Assembly: GCF_002252525.1 (NCBI RefSeq)
Contig: NZ_NNRM01000016.1
Location: forward strand, 1-64,000
Source: Brucella pseudogrignonensis
GTDB taxonomy: Bacteria > Pseudomonadota > Alphaproteobacteria > Rhizobiales > Rhizobiaceae
DNA: 64,000 bases
Reading direction: 5' to 3'
Of the stretch, positions 19,802-29,904 are shown one piece after another. The translations under genes were made by a program, and so were the position numbers. Within the stretch, counting starts at the first letter, position 1. Every line of letters begins with the position of its first letter. Below the pieces are notes generated by a model. The model did no database searches and was not told the origin of the DNA. It saw only the letters and a program-made list of their open reading frames with translations.

Positions 19802-20218
19802 TCACAACAAATCAATCAGAAACGGGATCAACGGCTCATCAGCTGGCGGCATCGGATAGTCGCGCATATCCTTTGGGCGCACCCATTTCAGTGCTTGTCC
19901 TTCCAGCCCCTGCGCCACGCCTTCAAAGCGGCGACAGACATAGAGCGGCATCAAAAGATGAAAGTCATCATAGGTGTGGCTGGCAAAAGTGAGCGGGGCG
20001 AGACAGGCAACCTTTGTCGTCACGCCGATTTCTTCCTGAAGCTCTCGGATCAGCGTTTCTTCAGGCGTTTCACCAACTTCTACCTTGCCGCCGGGAAACT
20101 CCCATAGACCTGCAAGTGATTTACCCTCCGGACGCTGTGCAAGAAGCACGCGACCATCAGCATCGATCAGCGCACACGCTGCAACCAGTATTATACGGCG
20201 GGATTTAATCTCGCTCAT
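19802..20218 (-). CDS. mutT: 8-oxo-dGTP diphosphatase MutT (Nudix hydrolase)
   Basis: 138 aa. Complete Nudix box GGKVEVGETPEETLIRELQE continuing EIGV (about residues 42-65). Removes oxidised dGTP from the nucleotide pool to prevent A:T to C:G mutations. Its start overlaps the stop of the upstream GNAT gene by 4 nt (ATGA), so it is coupled to it; argJ and the PPIase gene lie further upstream on the same strand. Confidence 0.9.
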   Translation of the reverse strand: MSEIKSRRIILVAACALIDADGRVLLAQRPEGKSLAGLWEFPGGKVEVGETPEETLIRELQEEIGVTTKVACLAPLTFASHTYDDFHLLMPLYVCRRFEGVAQGLEGQALKWVRPKDMRDYPMPPADEPLIPFLIDLL

Positions 20219-20970
20219 TTCTCATTGCTCTCCCGATAGGCGTAGCGATAGGCTTCCTGAAAGCCGAAGCGTTCGTAAAGCGCCAGTCCCGCAACATTAT
20301 CCGCCTCTATCTGCAGCCAGGCAGTTTTTGCGCCAAGCGACTTGGCCCATTTCAGCGTCGCACCAATCAATACACGGCCATGTCCCTTACGGCGCGCTTC
20401 AGGCAAGGTTCCAACGTCAAACAGGCCTGCCATCGCACCATCCTGCACGCAAAGCACATTGGAGACTGCGCGACCTGCTTCTTCCAGAACAAACATCCCC
20501 TTGTTAGGACGAATGCCATCCAGCAATTCCGAGAAACCTGGACGAAGTTCTGTCGGGCGACCATGAATAGCGATAGAAGCATCGACAAAACGACCAATGT
20601 CTTTCAAGGGTGTTTCATCGCGCTCAGCTGTAAGATCAAGCTCGCCAAGATTGGCGGTCATGACAATGGTTTCATCCTTGCGCTGCCAGCCGAGACCTTC
20701 GAGATAATTTTCAAGCTCGACAGGAGCCAGCGGCGAAAGCCTGAAACAAGGAACCCGGCCATAAACGCGAAACCGCTGCGCTGCCTGTTCGATACGCGCC
20801 GGAATATCGCGCGTATCGCCCGGATCAAGCGGATTGACCGAATTGAGCCGCTTCGAAGGATGTGCTGCCGTCATGCGTATCGCCCATGTTCCATCATAGT
20901 GAACAGACGTCGCGGGCCAGGCACGGAAGCCGACGGCCTCCAACTGGCGAACGATAGCAAGATTTGACAT
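20215..20970 (-). CDS. GNAT family N-acetyltransferase
   Basis: 251 aa from ATG 20970; a TTG two codons earlier is also possible and both lie behind GGAGGAGAG. The acetyl-CoA-binding part is in the C-terminal half: VGTLPEARRKGHGRVLIGATLKW followed by LQIEADNVAGLALYERFGF, the classic GNAT V/RxxGxG/A and final YxxxGF motifs. The N-terminal half (about 1-120) has no clear assignment. The acceptor substrate is unknown. Coupled to mutT. Confidence 0.85.
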   Translation of the reverse strand: MSNLAIVRQLEAVGFRAWPATSVHYDGTWAIRMTAAHPSKRLNSVNPLDPGDTRDIPARIEQAAQRFRVYGRVPCFRLSPLAPVELENYLEGLGWQRKDETIVMTANLGELDLTAERDETPLKDIGRFVDASIAIHGRPTELRPGFSELLDGIRPNKGMFVLEEAGRAVSNVLCVQDGAMAGLFDVGTLPEARRKGHGRVLIGATLKWAKSLGAKTAWLQIEADNVAGLALYERFGFQEAYRYAYRESNEK

Positions 20971-20994
20971 ATTCAAATTCTCTCCTCCGTTTCA

Positions 20995-21109
20995 GAGTTC
21001 CAGTGTGCCGAAAATGTTGATCTTCGAGAACCGGAGCGGAGTGTACTTAAAGCCACATGCGCACCGGAAGCGAAGAAGAACGCAATTTGCAGGCCACTGT
21101 AACCCGAAA
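20995..21109. repeat. Bru-RS-like palindromic repeat, copy 1
   Basis: About 110 bp between the GNAT gene and argJ. Shares with 39222-39330 the blocks GCGAAAATGnTGATC, CGGAGCGGAG, TACTTnAAG, GCACCGnAAGCG, GAACGCnATTTGCAG and CC at the same spacing. From memory this is the form of the Brucella Bru-RS repeat, known as an insertion hot spot for IS711; no IS is present here. Confidence 0.7.
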
Positions 21110-21111
21110 CA

Positions 21112-22353
21112 TTAGCTTCTGTAGTCGCCGTTAATCGCCACATATTCCTTGGTCAGATCGCAGGTCCAGACAGTTGCCTTGCCCTTTCCGATCCCCAGAT
21201 CAACGCGAATGAGAATGTCCTCGCCCTGCATATAAGCAGAGGTCGCTTCTTCGGAATAAGCCGGGTCACGCTCGCCCTGATGCGCCACGCGAATATCGCC
21301 AAACCAGATAGCCAGCAGATCGCGATCAGCCGGTTCACCAGCCTTGCCGACAGCCATGACGACACGGCCCCAGTTGGCATCTTCACCGGCAACAGCGGTT
21401 TTTACCAATGGCGAATTGGCAATTGAAAGTGCAATCTTTTTGGCAGAAGCAGCCGACTTCGCGCCGGTCACTTCGACTTCGACCATTTTGCGCGCACCTT
21501 CACCATCGCGCACGACCTGAAGTGCCAGCGACTTCAACACGCGAGCCAGAGCCTTTTTGAAATCACCCAAACGCTTGTCGGAAGCGTCCGTAATTTCAGG
21601 CGCGCCGCGTTCTGCCGCCGATCCTGTTGCAAACAGCATAAGCGTATCAGAGGTGGATGTATCGCTATCAACCGTTACTGCATTAAACGTCGAACCGACG
21701 CCCTTGGAAAGCAGGCTCTGCAGAACGTCAGCCTTGATCGGAGCATCTGTAACAACAAATGAAAGCATCGTCGCCATATCAGGCGCGATCATGCCTGCAC
21801 CCTTAGAGATGCCATTGATCGTTACCGGAACCTGTCCGAGCAGAACCGTTTCGGTCGCAACTTTCGGATAGGTATCGGTCGTCATGATTGCTTTGGCAGC
21901 TTCAGTCCAGAAATTGTCGCTGGCAGATTTTGCCATGTCGTCCAGAAGACCGGAAAACTTGGACGCATCAAGCGGCTCGCCGATAACGCCGGTGGACGCA
22001 AGAAACACATCGGTAGTGTTGCATCCAACAGCCTTGGCTGCGGCTCGAGCGGTTGCTTCCGTTGCCTCACGGCCTTTCAGGCCGGTGAAGGCATTGGCAT
22101 TGCCCGAATTCACTACAACAGCGCGTGCCTTGCCGTGTACGAGGTTCTGACGGCAGAAATCCACAGGTGCGGAAGGGCATAGTGAGCGAGTGAAAACACC
22201 TGCTGCTTCGGCAGGCTTGTCAAACACCATCAGCATGACATCCGTGCGGCCCTTATATTTGATACCGGCTGCAGCTGTTGCGATGCGGACGCCGTGAATG
22301 ACCGGCATTGATGGATAATGTTTTGGAGCAAGCGGTGATACGGACGCAGACAT
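21112..22353 (-). CDS. argJ: Bifunctional glutamate N-acetyltransferase / amino-acid N-acetyltransferase ArgJ
   Basis: Recycles the acetyl group from N-acetylornithine to glutamate in arginine synthesis; bifunctional members can also use acetyl-CoA. 413 aa from ATG 22353 (GAGG upstream; a 18-codon longer frame is discarded). The self-cleavage motif MATMLSF is present in [16 protein letters not shown] at about residue 190, cleavage between Ala and Thr giving alpha and beta chains. Follows the PPIase gene across a terminator and repeat, so it probably has its own promoter. argH lies at 44.9 kb. Confidence 0.95.
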   Translation of the reverse strand: MSASVSPLAPKHYPSMPVIHGVRIATAAAGIKYKGRTDVMLMVFDKPAEAAGVFTRSLCPSAPVDFCRQNLVHGKARAVVVNSGNANAFTGLKGREATEATARAAAKAVGCNTTDVFLASTGVIGEPLDASKFSGLLDDMAKSASDNFWTEAAKAIMTTDTYPKVATETVLLGQVPVTINGISKGAGMIAPDMATMLSFVVTDAPIKADVLQSLLSKGVGSTFNAVTVDSDTSTSDTLMLFATGSAAERGAPEITDASDKRLGDFKKALARVLKSLALQVVRDGEGARKMVEVEVTGAKSAASAKKIALSIANSPLVKTAVAGEDANWGRVVMAVGKAGEPADRDLLAIWFGDIRVAHQGERDPAYSEEATSAYMQGEDILIRVDLGIGKGKATVWTCDLTKEYVAINGDYRS

Positions 22354-22423
22354 GATTGCCTCAAGAGATGCGATTTGATTCTGCTGCATTGGAAAGGTTT
22401 GCAGCACAAAATCAAGCGATAAC

Positions 22424-22528
22424 TAAAGCATTTCCAGCAAAAGTGCGAAGCGGTTTTGCGAAGGACAATGCGACTAAATAAAAAGATCGAGCGGTTTCAT
22501 AATTCCATCTTGCTGCAAACCGCCCGAT
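22424..22528. repeat. Dispersed palindromic repeat with adjacent hairpin
   Basis: AAAGCATTTC, GTGCGAAGCGGTTTTGCG and AATGCG blocks match the copy at 30117-30176. It is followed by an inverted repeat ATCGAGCGGTTT (22486-22497) / AAACCGCCCGAT (22517-22528), as the other copy is followed by its own GCGGTT/AACCGC stem, so the two-part design is shared. Confidence 0.6.
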
Positions 22529-22538
22529 ATCCAAATAA

Positions 22539-22566
22539 AAAACGCCCCGGAAATCCGGGGCGTTTT
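22539..22566 (-). terminator. Terminator of the periplasmic PPIase gene
   Basis: AAAACGCCCCGG, AAAT loop, CCGGGGCGTTTT: perfect 12-bp stem 14 nt past the stop, with T run on the minus strand. Confidence 0.9.
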
Positions 22567-22580
22567 CATGAACTCAAAGC

Positions 22581-23549
22581 TTACTGCTGCGGCTGGGCTG
22601 CATCCGGCGCATCGCCGTCGTCACCCTGTTCCTGTGCCGCTGCGGCTTCCTTCATGGCTTTATCGACAGCAGGATCCTTGTATTCGATCTTCATGCCATC
22701 ACGCAGCTTCTTGACCATTTCGACATAACGCTCACGCATGATGATCGAACGGATCTGCTCGGAAACCTGATCGAATGCCGGTGGCTGCTTGGTGCGACGA
22801 TCTTCAAGCTGAATGACGTGGAAGCCAAACTGCGACTGCACCGGTTCCTTGGTGTATTCACCTGGCTTCAATGCAAAGGCAGCCTTTTCAAATTCAGGGA
22901 CCATCTGGCCTTCGGAGAAGTAGCCAAGATCACCGCCATTGGCAGCGGTGCCATCGGTCGAGCTTTCCTTGGCGAGATCTTCAAACTTCGCGCCGCCTTC
23001 AAGCTTCTTGATGATGGCTTCAGCTTCTTCCTTCGTCTTCACGAGAATGTGACGTGCGCGCACTTCATTCTGTGGAGGGATCGCTGCGATTTCCTTGTCA
23101 TAGCGGGCGCGAACGTCGGCGTCCGAAATCTTGTCGACAACCGCATCCTTGAAATATTCGTTGTGCAGTGCGCGTTCACGCAGGAATTCCATGCGCTTCT
23201 TGAAATCGTCGCTCTGATCAAGCTTTTCTTTCGTTGCTTCGCCAGCCATCGCCTTGATGTCGATGAGTGCTGCGAGAGCTGCCAGACGGCGCTGCTCGGC
23301 AGGAAGGCGCGCGAACTGCGGATCGAGGTCGCCAGCGGCCTGATCGACTTCACCGACGGTGATATCCTTGCCATTGACGGTGGCAAGAACCTTTGCCGGA
23401 TCTTCGGACGCTGCGGCAGAAGTTGCTGCTTCAGCGGGTTTAGCTGCATCCTGCGCAAAGACAGCCGAACTGCTGAAACCAGCAAGCGCAACCGAAGTTG
23501 CGAGGACAGCAAGAGCCTTGCGATAAGGGGCTTTGAGAATGGCTTTCAT
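22581..23549 (-). CDS. Periplasmic peptidyl-prolyl cis-trans isomerase (parvulin, SurA/PpiD-like)
   Basis: 322 aa. Signal peptide with cleavage near VFAQ (about residue 32), then a helical SurA-like N-terminal domain and a parvulin domain at about 165-260, visible as EVRARHILVKTKEEAE to GFHVIQLEDRR. The C-terminal 50 residues are acidic and Ala/Gln-rich. Likely a chaperone for outer-membrane or periplasmic proteins, which fits its divergent neighbour secA. RBS GGAGAG upstream of ATG 23549. Confidence 0.9.
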   Translation of the reverse strand: MKAILKAPYRKALAVLATSVALAGFSSSAVFAQDAAKPAEAATSAAASEDPAKVLATVNGKDITVGEVDQAAGDLDPQFARLPAEQRRLAALAALIDIKAMAGEATKEKLDQSDDFKKRMEFLRERALHNEYFKDAVVDKISDADVRARYDKEIAAIPPQNEVRARHILVKTKEEAEAIIKKLEGGAKFEDLAKESSTDGTAANGGDLGYFSEGQMVPEFEKAAFALKPGEYTKEPVQSQFGFHVIQLEDRRTKQPPAFDQVSEQIRSIIMRERYVEMVKKLRDGMKIEYKDPAVDKAMKEAAAAQEQGDDGDAPDAAQPQQ

Positions 23550-23661
23550 ATGAGATTCTCTCCTTCGAGACCGTCTACCGGCCCCATGAATGCGGCGGAA
23601 TTTGGCCCGAAAACACTATTATCCGCGAGAAAAGACAGGTTTTCCGGCCTGTCGAGCAACA

Positions 23662-23689
23662 TTGACATCGCTTCAAGCCCCTCTTATCT
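23662..23689 (+). promoter_or_regulatory. Candidate secA promoter
   Basis: TTGACA (23662-23667), 16 nt, TTATCT (23684-23689). The rest of the 307-bp PPIase-secA gap has a small GACAGG/CCTGTC hairpin at 23634-23653 and no gene. The leader to the secA start would be about 160 nt. Confidence 0.6.
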
Positions 23690-23856
23690 GTCCTTCGGCT
23701 TGGCGTCCAGTAAGCCACGGGGGAATTGCGTGAAAAATGCGCCGTATTTGGCAGCTTTTACAACGTAGTTTTCTTGCATTTGTTTCAATACGCGTGAATA
23801 AAGCATTCGACATTGCCGGAAGCGCTTCCGGCCGAACGGACAGGAAAGGACCAGGA

Positions 23857-26577
23857 ATGGTCAGCTTTGGCGGCCTCGCCCGCAAGATATTCGGTTCATC
23901 CAACGACCGCCAAGTGAAATCACTGCGGGTTCGTGCAGAACAGATTACTGCGCTTGAGAAGAATTACGAAGCACTCACCGACGAACAGCTTCAGGCGAAG
24001 ACTGCGGAATTTCGCGCTGAACTCGCTCAGGGCAAGAAACTGGATGCATTGCTTCCCGACGCTTTTGCGACGGCTCGCGAAGCCGCCAAGCGCGTTCTCG
24101 GTATGCGCCCATTCGACGTGCAGTTGATCGGCGGCATGGTGCTGCATGAACGCGGCATCGCCGAAATGCGCACCGGTGAAGGCAAGACGCTGATGGCGAC
24201 GCTGCCTGTTTACCTCAACGCTCTTGAAGGCAAGGGCGTGCATGTGGTGACGGTCAACGATTACCTCGCTACCCGCGATGCCGAAACCATGGGCAAGCTT
24301 TATAACTTCCTCGGTCTGACCGTGGGCGTTATCAAGCATGGTCTCGACGACAATGAGCGTCAGGCTGCTTACGGCTGCGACATCACCTACGGCACCAACA
24401 ACGAGCTCGGCTTCGATTATCTACGCGATAACATGAAGTACGAACGTGCCCAGATGGTCCAGCGCGGTCACAACTACGCCATCGTCGACGAAGTGGATTC
24501 GATCCTCATCGATGAAGCGCGTACGCCGCTGATCATTTCCGGTCCACTCGAAGACCGTTCGGATTTCTACAACCTCATCGACACTTTCATTCCTGCTCTT
24601 GAGCCGGAAGATTTTGAAATCGATGAAAAACAGAAAACCGCGATCTTTACAGAAGTCGGCACCGAAAAGGTTGAACAGCTTCTTGAAGCTGCAGGACACC
24701 TCAAGGGTGAAAGCCTTTACGACATCGAAAACGTTGCTGTCGTTCACCACCTGAACAACGCGTTGCGCGCTCACAAACTGTTCCAGCGTGACAAGGACTA
24801 CATCGTCCGCAACGACGAAATCGTCATCATCGACGAATTCACCGGCCGTATGATGCCGGGCCGCCGTTTCTCGGAAGGTCTGCATCAGGCACTGGAAGCC
24901 AAGGAACACGTCACAATCCAACCTGAAAATCAGACGCTGGCTTCGATCACGTTCCAGAACTATTTCCGTATGTACACCAAGCTCTCCGGCATGACCGGTA
25001 CAGCTGCGACGGAAGCGGAAGAATTCGGCAACATCTACGGTCTGGAAGTTCTGGAAATTCCGACCAACCTGCCGGTCAAGCGTCTCGATGAAGACGACGA
25101 AGTTTATCGTACGGTTGAAGAAAAATACAAAGCCATTGTGCGTGACATTCAGGCTTCGCACGCAAAGGGCCAGCCGGTTCTCGTCGGCACAACGTCGATT
25201 GAAAAGTCGGAACTTCTGGCAGAGCGACTGCGCAAAGAGGGCATCAAGGGCTTCCAGGTTCTGAATGCCCGTTATCACGAGCAGGAAGCCTTTATTATCG
25301 CGCAGGCTGGTGTTCCGGGTGCAGTGACCATCGCCACCAACATGGCAGGTCGCGGTACGGATATTCAGCTCGGCGGCAATCTTGAAATGCGCATTCACGA
25401 AGAGCTTTCGGATATGCCTGAAGGCGCAGAGCGCACTGCAAAAATTGCCGAGATCAAGGCTGATATTGCGAAGCTGAAAGAAAAGGCTCTCGCTGCTGGC
25501 GGTCTTTATGTTCTTGCCACCGAGCGTCACGAAAGCCGTCGCATCGACAACCAGCTGCGCGGTCGTTCGGGTCGTCAGGGCGATCCGGGCCGTTCAAAGT
25601 TCTTCCTGTCGCTGCAGGACGATCTGATGCGCATCTTCGGCTCCGACCGTATGGACGGAATGCTGCAGAAGCTCGGCCTCAAGGAAGACGAAGCCATTGT
25701 TCACCCGTGGATCAATAAGGCGCTTGAAAAGGCGCAGACCAAGGTTGAGGCCCGTAACTTCGAAATCCGTAAGAACCTGCTCAAATACGACGACGTGATG
25801 AACGATCAGCGTAAGGTAATCTTCGAGCAGCGCCTTGAAATCATGGACGAAGAAGACCTGACCGAGACCGTGAACGAAATGCGTCACGAAGTTATTGAGG
25901 ACATGGTTGCTCTTCGTATCCCCAAGGATGCTTATGCAGAAAAGTGGGATATTGCCGGTCTTAAGGACGATATTCTTACCAAACTTAACCTCGTCCTACC
26001 GGTGGAAGACTGGGCCAAGGAAGAGGGTATCGCCGAAGAAGAGTTTGAAACCCGTATCAAGGAAGCAGCTGACAAGGCCGCAGCCGAGAAGGCAGAGCGT
26101 TTCGGTGCGCAGATCATGACCTACATCGAGAAATCGGTGATCATGCAGTCGCTTGATAACCTCTGGCGTGAGCATCTGGTAAATCTTGACCACTTGCGTT
26201 CGGTCGTTGGTTTCCGTGGTTATGCTCAGCGCGATCCGCTGAACGAGTACAAGACTGAAGGCTTCGAGCTGTTCCAGGCTCTGCTTGCCAATCTGCGCGA
26301 AGTGGTCATCACGCAGCTGATGCGCGTTGAAATCGTTCGCGAAGCTCCGCCAGAGCCAGAACTTCCGCCGATGACCGGCCGTCATATCGACAGCACCACC
26401 GGCGAGAACGACTTTGATGAAAATGCATGGGCTGAACATCAGCAGGATGAACGCGTCATCCCGGCTGGCGATCGTGATCCGGCAGACCCGACAACATGGG
26501 GCAAGGTCAGCCGCAACGAAGCCTGCCCTTGTGGCTCAGGAAAGAAATACAAGCATTGTCACGGCGCGTTTGAATAA
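23857..26577 (+). CDS. secA: Preprotein translocase ATPase SecA
   Basis: Motor that drives unfolded precursor proteins through SecYEG at the inner membrane. 906 aa from ATG 23857, chosen because AGGA precedes it and the protein starts with [17 protein letters not shown] like other SecAs; a 40-codon upstream extension is leader. Walker [12 protein letters not shown] at about 105, DEVD motif in [15 protein letters not shown], second nucleotide domain with [14 protein letters not shown], and the C-terminal zinc/SecB-binding tail [14 protein letters not shown]. Monocistronic with its own terminator. Confidence 0.98.
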   Translation: MVSFGGLARKIFGSSNDRQVKSLRVRAEQITALEKNYEALTDEQLQAKTAEFRAELAQGKKLDALLPDAFATAREAAKRVLGMRPFDVQLIGGMVLHERGIAEMRTGEGKTLMATLPVYLNALEGKGVHVVTVNDYLATRDAETMGKLYNFLGLTVGVIKHGLDDNERQAAYGCDITYGTNNELGFDYLRDNMKYERAQMVQRGHNYAIVDEVDSILIDEARTPLIISGPLEDRSDFYNLIDTFIPALEPEDFEIDEKQKTAIFTEVGTEKVEQLLEAAGHLKGESLYDIENVAVVHHLNNALRAHKLFQRDKDYIVRNDEIVIIDEFTGRMMPGRRFSEGLHQALEAKEHVTIQPENQTLASITFQNYFRMYTKLSGMTGTAATEAEEFGNIYGLEVLEIPTNLPVKRLDEDDEVYRTVEEKYKAIVRDIQASHAKGQPVLVGTTSIEKSELLAERLRKEGIKGFQVLNARYHEQEAFIIAQAGVPGAVTIATNMAGRGTDIQLGGNLEMRIHEELSDMPEGAERTAKIAEIKADIAKLKEKALAAGGLYVLATERHESRRIDNQLRGRSGRQGDPGRSKFFLSLQDDLMRIFGSDRMDGMLQKLGLKEDEAIVHPWINKALEKAQTKVEARNFEIRKNLLKYDDVMNDQRKVIFEQRLEIMDEEDLTETVNEMRHEVIEDMVALRIPKDAYAEKWDIAGLKDDILTKLNLVLPVEDWAKEEGIAEEEFETRIKEAADKAAAEKAERFGAQIMTYIEKSVIMQSLDNLWREHLVNLDHLRSVVGFRGYAQRDPLNEYKTEGFELFQALLANLREVVITQLMRVEIVREAPPEPELPPMTGRHIDSTTGENDFDENAWAEHQQDERVIPAGDRDPADPTTWGKVSRNEACPCGSGKKYKHCHGAFE

Positions 26578-26602
26578 GCGCCTCGAAAGCAAGCTATCAA
26601 AC

Positions 26603-26634
26603 AAAAAACCCGGCGCGCAATCGCCGGGTTTTTT
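26603..26634 (+). terminator. Terminator of secA
   Basis: AACCCGGCG and CGCCGGGTT arms with a CGCAAT loop region and long A/T runs, 25 nt after the secA stop. Confidence 0.92.
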
Positions 26635-26948
26635 CTTTTCGCTCCACAATTGGCCACCTAACTTGAATAAAATCCAGCGCAGCTTTCCGGAGCTCTTTCT
26701 GTTTATCGACACTATTTCAGTAGTTGCGCGAAAACTGATACGTTCAGAAAGTAATTACCATCTCTTTCAATTTGGCTTCGCTTTGACAGGAGGGGCCGTT
26801 TCTTTTTACCTTTTTAAAGAACTGCCATCTAATGTTCAGCTACTGCGGTCCGGCACAGTGCCGAATGCAGATACACGATGGTCCTTCAGAAGATCAGCAG
26901 AAATAGCGGATACCTAACAGGGGCCGCGATAAACAGGGTTGGCAAAGA
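26635..26948. other. 314-bp region upstream of the flippase gene
   Basis: No gene supported. A TTGACA at 26783-26788 followed after 17 nt by TTACCT is a weak promoter candidate. Base composition is more AT-rich than the flanking genes. Confidence 0.4.
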
Positions 26949-28385
26949 GTGCGCTTTTCGGCAGCAAAAGCAGCGAGCCGGGTTCTACCTGGCAAGATCG
27001 CAGCTAGGCTTCGTCCCGTAACGGAGCGGGTCGATGCTATTCTGCTTGGCTCTGGTCCGCAGGCCGATGCGCAGCGCGCTTCACTTCTTGCCTTTTCCGT
27101 GCGTGTTGCAAGTGCAGCGATTGCGCTTATTTCTCAGGTTATTCTGGCGCGCTGGATGGGTGAATTCCAATACGGGATTTTCGTTCTGGTGTGGCTTTCA
27201 ATGATCATCATCGGTGATCTCGCCTGCTTTGGTTTGCACACCACCATCATCCGTTATGTGCCTGAATATGTTCAGCGAAATCTGTTTAATCCACTTCGTG
27301 GTATTCTGTATGCTGGCCGTCTTTTTGCTCTTGGCTCAGCGACTGCAATCGCCTTGTTTGGCGCGGTACTGCTATTGCTTCTGAAAGATCGGATCGAGAC
27401 CTATTATCTTATCCCGTTCATTCTCGGCTTTATCTGCCTGCCAATGATCGCACTTGGCAATATGCTTGATGGCATCGCTCGTTCGCGCACATGGATCATG
27501 ATGGCGCTCACACCGAGCTATATCATCCGCCCTCTGCTCGTACTAATCTTCATGATCGCAGCTCACGCAGCCAGCTTGCCTTCCACAGCCACCACAGCTC
27601 TTGGAGTTTCTATCGCCGCTACATGGGCGACTACGGTTGGGCAATGGCTGATGCTTGATCGCTCCTTGAAGAGAGACATCCCATCAGGACAACGAGAAAT
27701 ATTGTTCGCGCAATGGATGAAGGTCGCCTTACCGATCTTCCTCGTTGAAGGCTTTTTCTTCCTGCTCATCAATATCGACGTGCTGATGGTCGGCCATGCT
27801 ATGGACCCCCAGCATGTGGCGATCTATTTCGCGGCTACCAAAATCATGGCGCTTGCACACTTCGTCTATTTTGCAGTCAAAGCGAGCGTGGCGCAGCGCT
27901 ATTCCGATCTTCTTCACAGTGGCGATCATGCTGAATTTGCAAGCTTTGCAGAAGCCTCAACACGCTGGACATTCTGGCCGACACTGTTTCTAGGCCTGTT
28001 CATTCTGGCGCTAGGCTATCCGCTGCTCATGCTGTTCGGCAGTGCCTTCACCGAAGGCTATCCGCTACTTTTCATTCTCATCATCGGCGTGATTGCGCGC
28101 GCAAGTGTTGGACCTGCCGAAAGCCTGCTGAACATGTCAGGCAAACAGAATATCTGCGCTCTGCTTTATGCGGTTACACTTGCAGTAAACGTTGGCCTCA
28201 ATCTGGTTCTCATCCCGCGTTTCGGTCTGATGGGCGCGGCTTTCTCGACCGCTTTCTCGATGCTTCTTGAAGCCATTCTGCTCTCAACCGCCGTGCATAA
28301 AACGATGCATATCACTATGTTTATTCTCATTCCCCGAAATCGCGCTTCTGACGCCCGCAGCAATAGCTCGGAGGAGATTCTCTAA
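26949..28385 (+). CDS. Polysaccharide/oligosaccharide flippase family membrane protein (MOP superfamily)
   Basis: 478 aa with about 12-14 transmembrane helices, resembling Wzx/MATE-type lipid-linked oligosaccharide flippases: an initial SVRVASAAIALISQVILARWMG segment and repeated hydrophobic helices throughout. The start is GTG at 26949, the first possible start after an in-frame stop; the RBS is weak. The next gene starts within its stop codon (TAATG), so the two form a unit. No glycosyltransferase is nearby, so the substrate is unknown; capsule, exopolysaccharide or O-antigen-like glycans are possible. Confidence 0.8.
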   Translation: MRFSAAKAASRVLPGKIAARLRPVTERVDAILLGSGPQADAQRASLLAFSVRVASAAIALISQVILARWMGEFQYGIFVLVWLSMIIIGDLACFGLHTTIIRYVPEYVQRNLFNPLRGILYAGRLFALGSATAIALFGAVLLLLLKDRIETYYLIPFILGFICLPMIALGNMLDGIARSRTWIMMALTPSYIIRPLLVLIFMIAAHAASLPSTATTALGVSIAATWATTVGQWLMLDRSLKRDIPSGQREILFAQWMKVALPIFLVEGFFFLLINIDVLMVGHAMDPQHVAIYFAATKIMALAHFVYFAVKASVAQRYSDLLHSGDHAEFASFAEASTRWTFWPTLFLGLFILALGYPLLMLFGSAFTEGYPLLFILIIGVIARASVGPAESLLNMSGKQNICALLYAVTLAVNVGLNLVLIPRFGLMGAAFSTAFSMLLEAILLSTAVHKTMHITMFILIPRNRASDARSNSSEEIL

Positions 28386-29674
28386 TGGCCGCAAAACCTT
28401 TGCTTGAGGAATCCGCAGGCGGACATACGGCTCGCATCATCTCACAACTTTCCGACAGCGTCGCTGCAATGGATGCTACTAAGCGTCTGGAGGAAAGCCT
28501 GCACAGCAGTCGCGATATTCCGCGCAAGCTTGCGATCTATGGCGCATCGGCCGGTTTTGAGCTGCGCGACGAACTGGATCACTTAAGCAGCCGGACAATC
28601 GAACCCAACATCTTTTTCAATGCGCGCTTCCTCGCACCAGCGATGCCGCGTCTGGAAGATCGTGAAGTGCGATTCATGGTCATGCGCGACGAAAACGAAA
28701 TCCGTAGCCGGCTGCGTTTCGTCATGCCTTACACGATTGAACGCCCCGGCCTGCCACTCTCATCTCCTGTTATTCGCGCATGGGCAACACCTTTCGGCCC
28801 ACAGGGCACACCGCTAATCGATCACGACGATCCTGTCGGCGTTGTCGAAGATCTTTTCGATATTCTGGCGCGTGATCATATTAAAATGCCGGACGTGCTT
28901 GTTCTTCCTGAAATGCGCGCCGACGGTGCCGTCGCGAAGCTCATTCGATCCGTGGCAGTTGGACGTCAGCTACCAATCGTTTCCATAGAGCAAAAATCGC
29001 GTCCATTTCTTCAGAGCGAGCTTGATGGGGAAACCTATGTCAAACAAGCGATTGGTCCGCACCATCGCCGCGAATATAGCCGCCTTTGGCGCCGTCTCGC
29101 CGAACAAGGCGAACTCGCACATCGCATCGCGCGCACACCCGACGAAGTGCGTTTTGCATTCGAACATTTTTTGACGCTTGAAGCGAGCGGATGGAAAGGA
29201 CGCCGCGGTACAGCCATGGCAGTCGACCGTTTCCGTGCAGCCTTTGCACGCGAAGCAGTTAACAATCTTGCAGAGCGCGATTGTGTACGCATCCACACAC
29301 TTGAACTCGATGGCCGCGTGATCGCGATCCTGATTGTCTTCACGGTTTCTGGCGAAGCATGGACGTGGAAAACCGCCTATGACGAAACCCTGCAAGCCTA
29401 CTCGCCCGGCATGTTGTTGATGATCGAGGTGGTGAAAAACCATCTGGAAGACACCAATATCACGCGCACAGATTCATGCGCCGTGCCGGATCATCCTGTC
29501 ATGTCACGCTTGTGTCAGGAGCGAGAAACCATCGAAACTCTGGTGATTGGTTTGACACCGGGAGTAGACAAGCAGGTTCGTCAGGCGGCATCGCAAATCC
29601 ATCTTTATCAGCGTACACGCAATCTGACCCGTATCATCCGAAATCGCATCCGAAATTTTACGGAACGGAAATAA
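28385..29674 (+). CDS. GNAT-type acyltransferase, CelD/BcsL (Acetyltransf_6) family
   Basis: 429 aa, soluble. The C-terminal domain has the FLTLEASGWKGRRGTAM pattern and following region (about 255-350) characteristic of CelD/FemAB-like acyltransferases found in polysaccharide clusters. The N-terminal 230 residues are less conserved, with a region around LPEMRADGAVAKLI. It overlaps the flippase stop as TAATG, implying coupled translation and a joint role, for example acylating a glycan exported by the flippase. That role is inference; the acceptor is unknown. Confidence 0.75.
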   Translation: MAAKPLLEESAGGHTARIISQLSDSVAAMDATKRLEESLHSSRDIPRKLAIYGASAGFELRDELDHLSSRTIEPNIFFNARFLAPAMPRLEDREVRFMVMRDENEIRSRLRFVMPYTIERPGLPLSSPVIRAWATPFGPQGTPLIDHDDPVGVVEDLFDILARDHIKMPDVLVLPEMRADGAVAKLIRSVAVGRQLPIVSIEQKSRPFLQSELDGETYVKQAIGPHHRREYSRLWRRLAEQGELAHRIARTPDEVRFAFEHFLTLEASGWKGRRGTAMAVDRFRAAFAREAVNNLAERDCVRIHTLELDGRVIAILIVFTVSGEAWTWKTAYDETLQAYSPGMLLMIEVVKNHLEDTNITRTDSCAVPDHPVMSRLCQERETIETLVIGLTPGVDKQVRQAASQIHLYQRTRNLTRIIRNRIRNFTERK

Positions 29675-29710
29675 AGCCGGCTTCAGCAAAAAGAAAAATA
29701 GAACAAATAC

Positions 29711-29738
29711 TTGAGAAAACAGCACACTGTGCTATACT
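29711..29738 (+). promoter_or_regulatory. Promoter of the small-peptide unit
   Basis: TTGAGA (29711-29716), 16 nt, TATACT (29733-29738); start of transcription expected near 29745. It lies 37 nt after the acyltransferase stop. Confidence 0.65.
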
Positions 29739-29744
29739 TGTTTG

Positions 29745-29904
29745 TGGGAGAGCGCCTGAAATCAAGCATGGCAGGCGAATAATGAGGGTTTGAGTTGGTC
29801 GCTTTGAGGTTTTTACTCCAAAGCCATCAAGTATATGAATTAGCACGACCCTCATTCGCCGCTTCAAAAATTCCAAAGCGCCTCCCTTGGGAAGGAGATG
29901 CGCT
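29745..29904 (+). promoter_or_regulatory. Structured leader with Shine-Dalgarno-sequestering hairpin
   Basis: GGCGAAT-AAT-GAGGGT (29774-29789) pairs with ACCCTCATTCGCC (29848-29860) leaving a 3-nt bulge, and a second stem AGCGC...CTCC (29877-29885) pairs with GGAG...GCGCT (29894-29904), burying the GGAG of the following 34-codon ORF. Two minimal ORFs, MAGE (29769-29783) and MRV, overlap as TAATG inside the leader. Confidence 0.5.

Noticed and set aside
24421-25530. 369-codon minus-strand ORF antisense to secA
   Set aside because: A shadow of the highly conserved secA coding sequence; no RBS or family match.
26414-26917. 167-codon plus-strand ORF running from the secA end into the gap
   Set aside because: It starts within secA in another frame, passes through the secA terminator and contains no recognisable domain.
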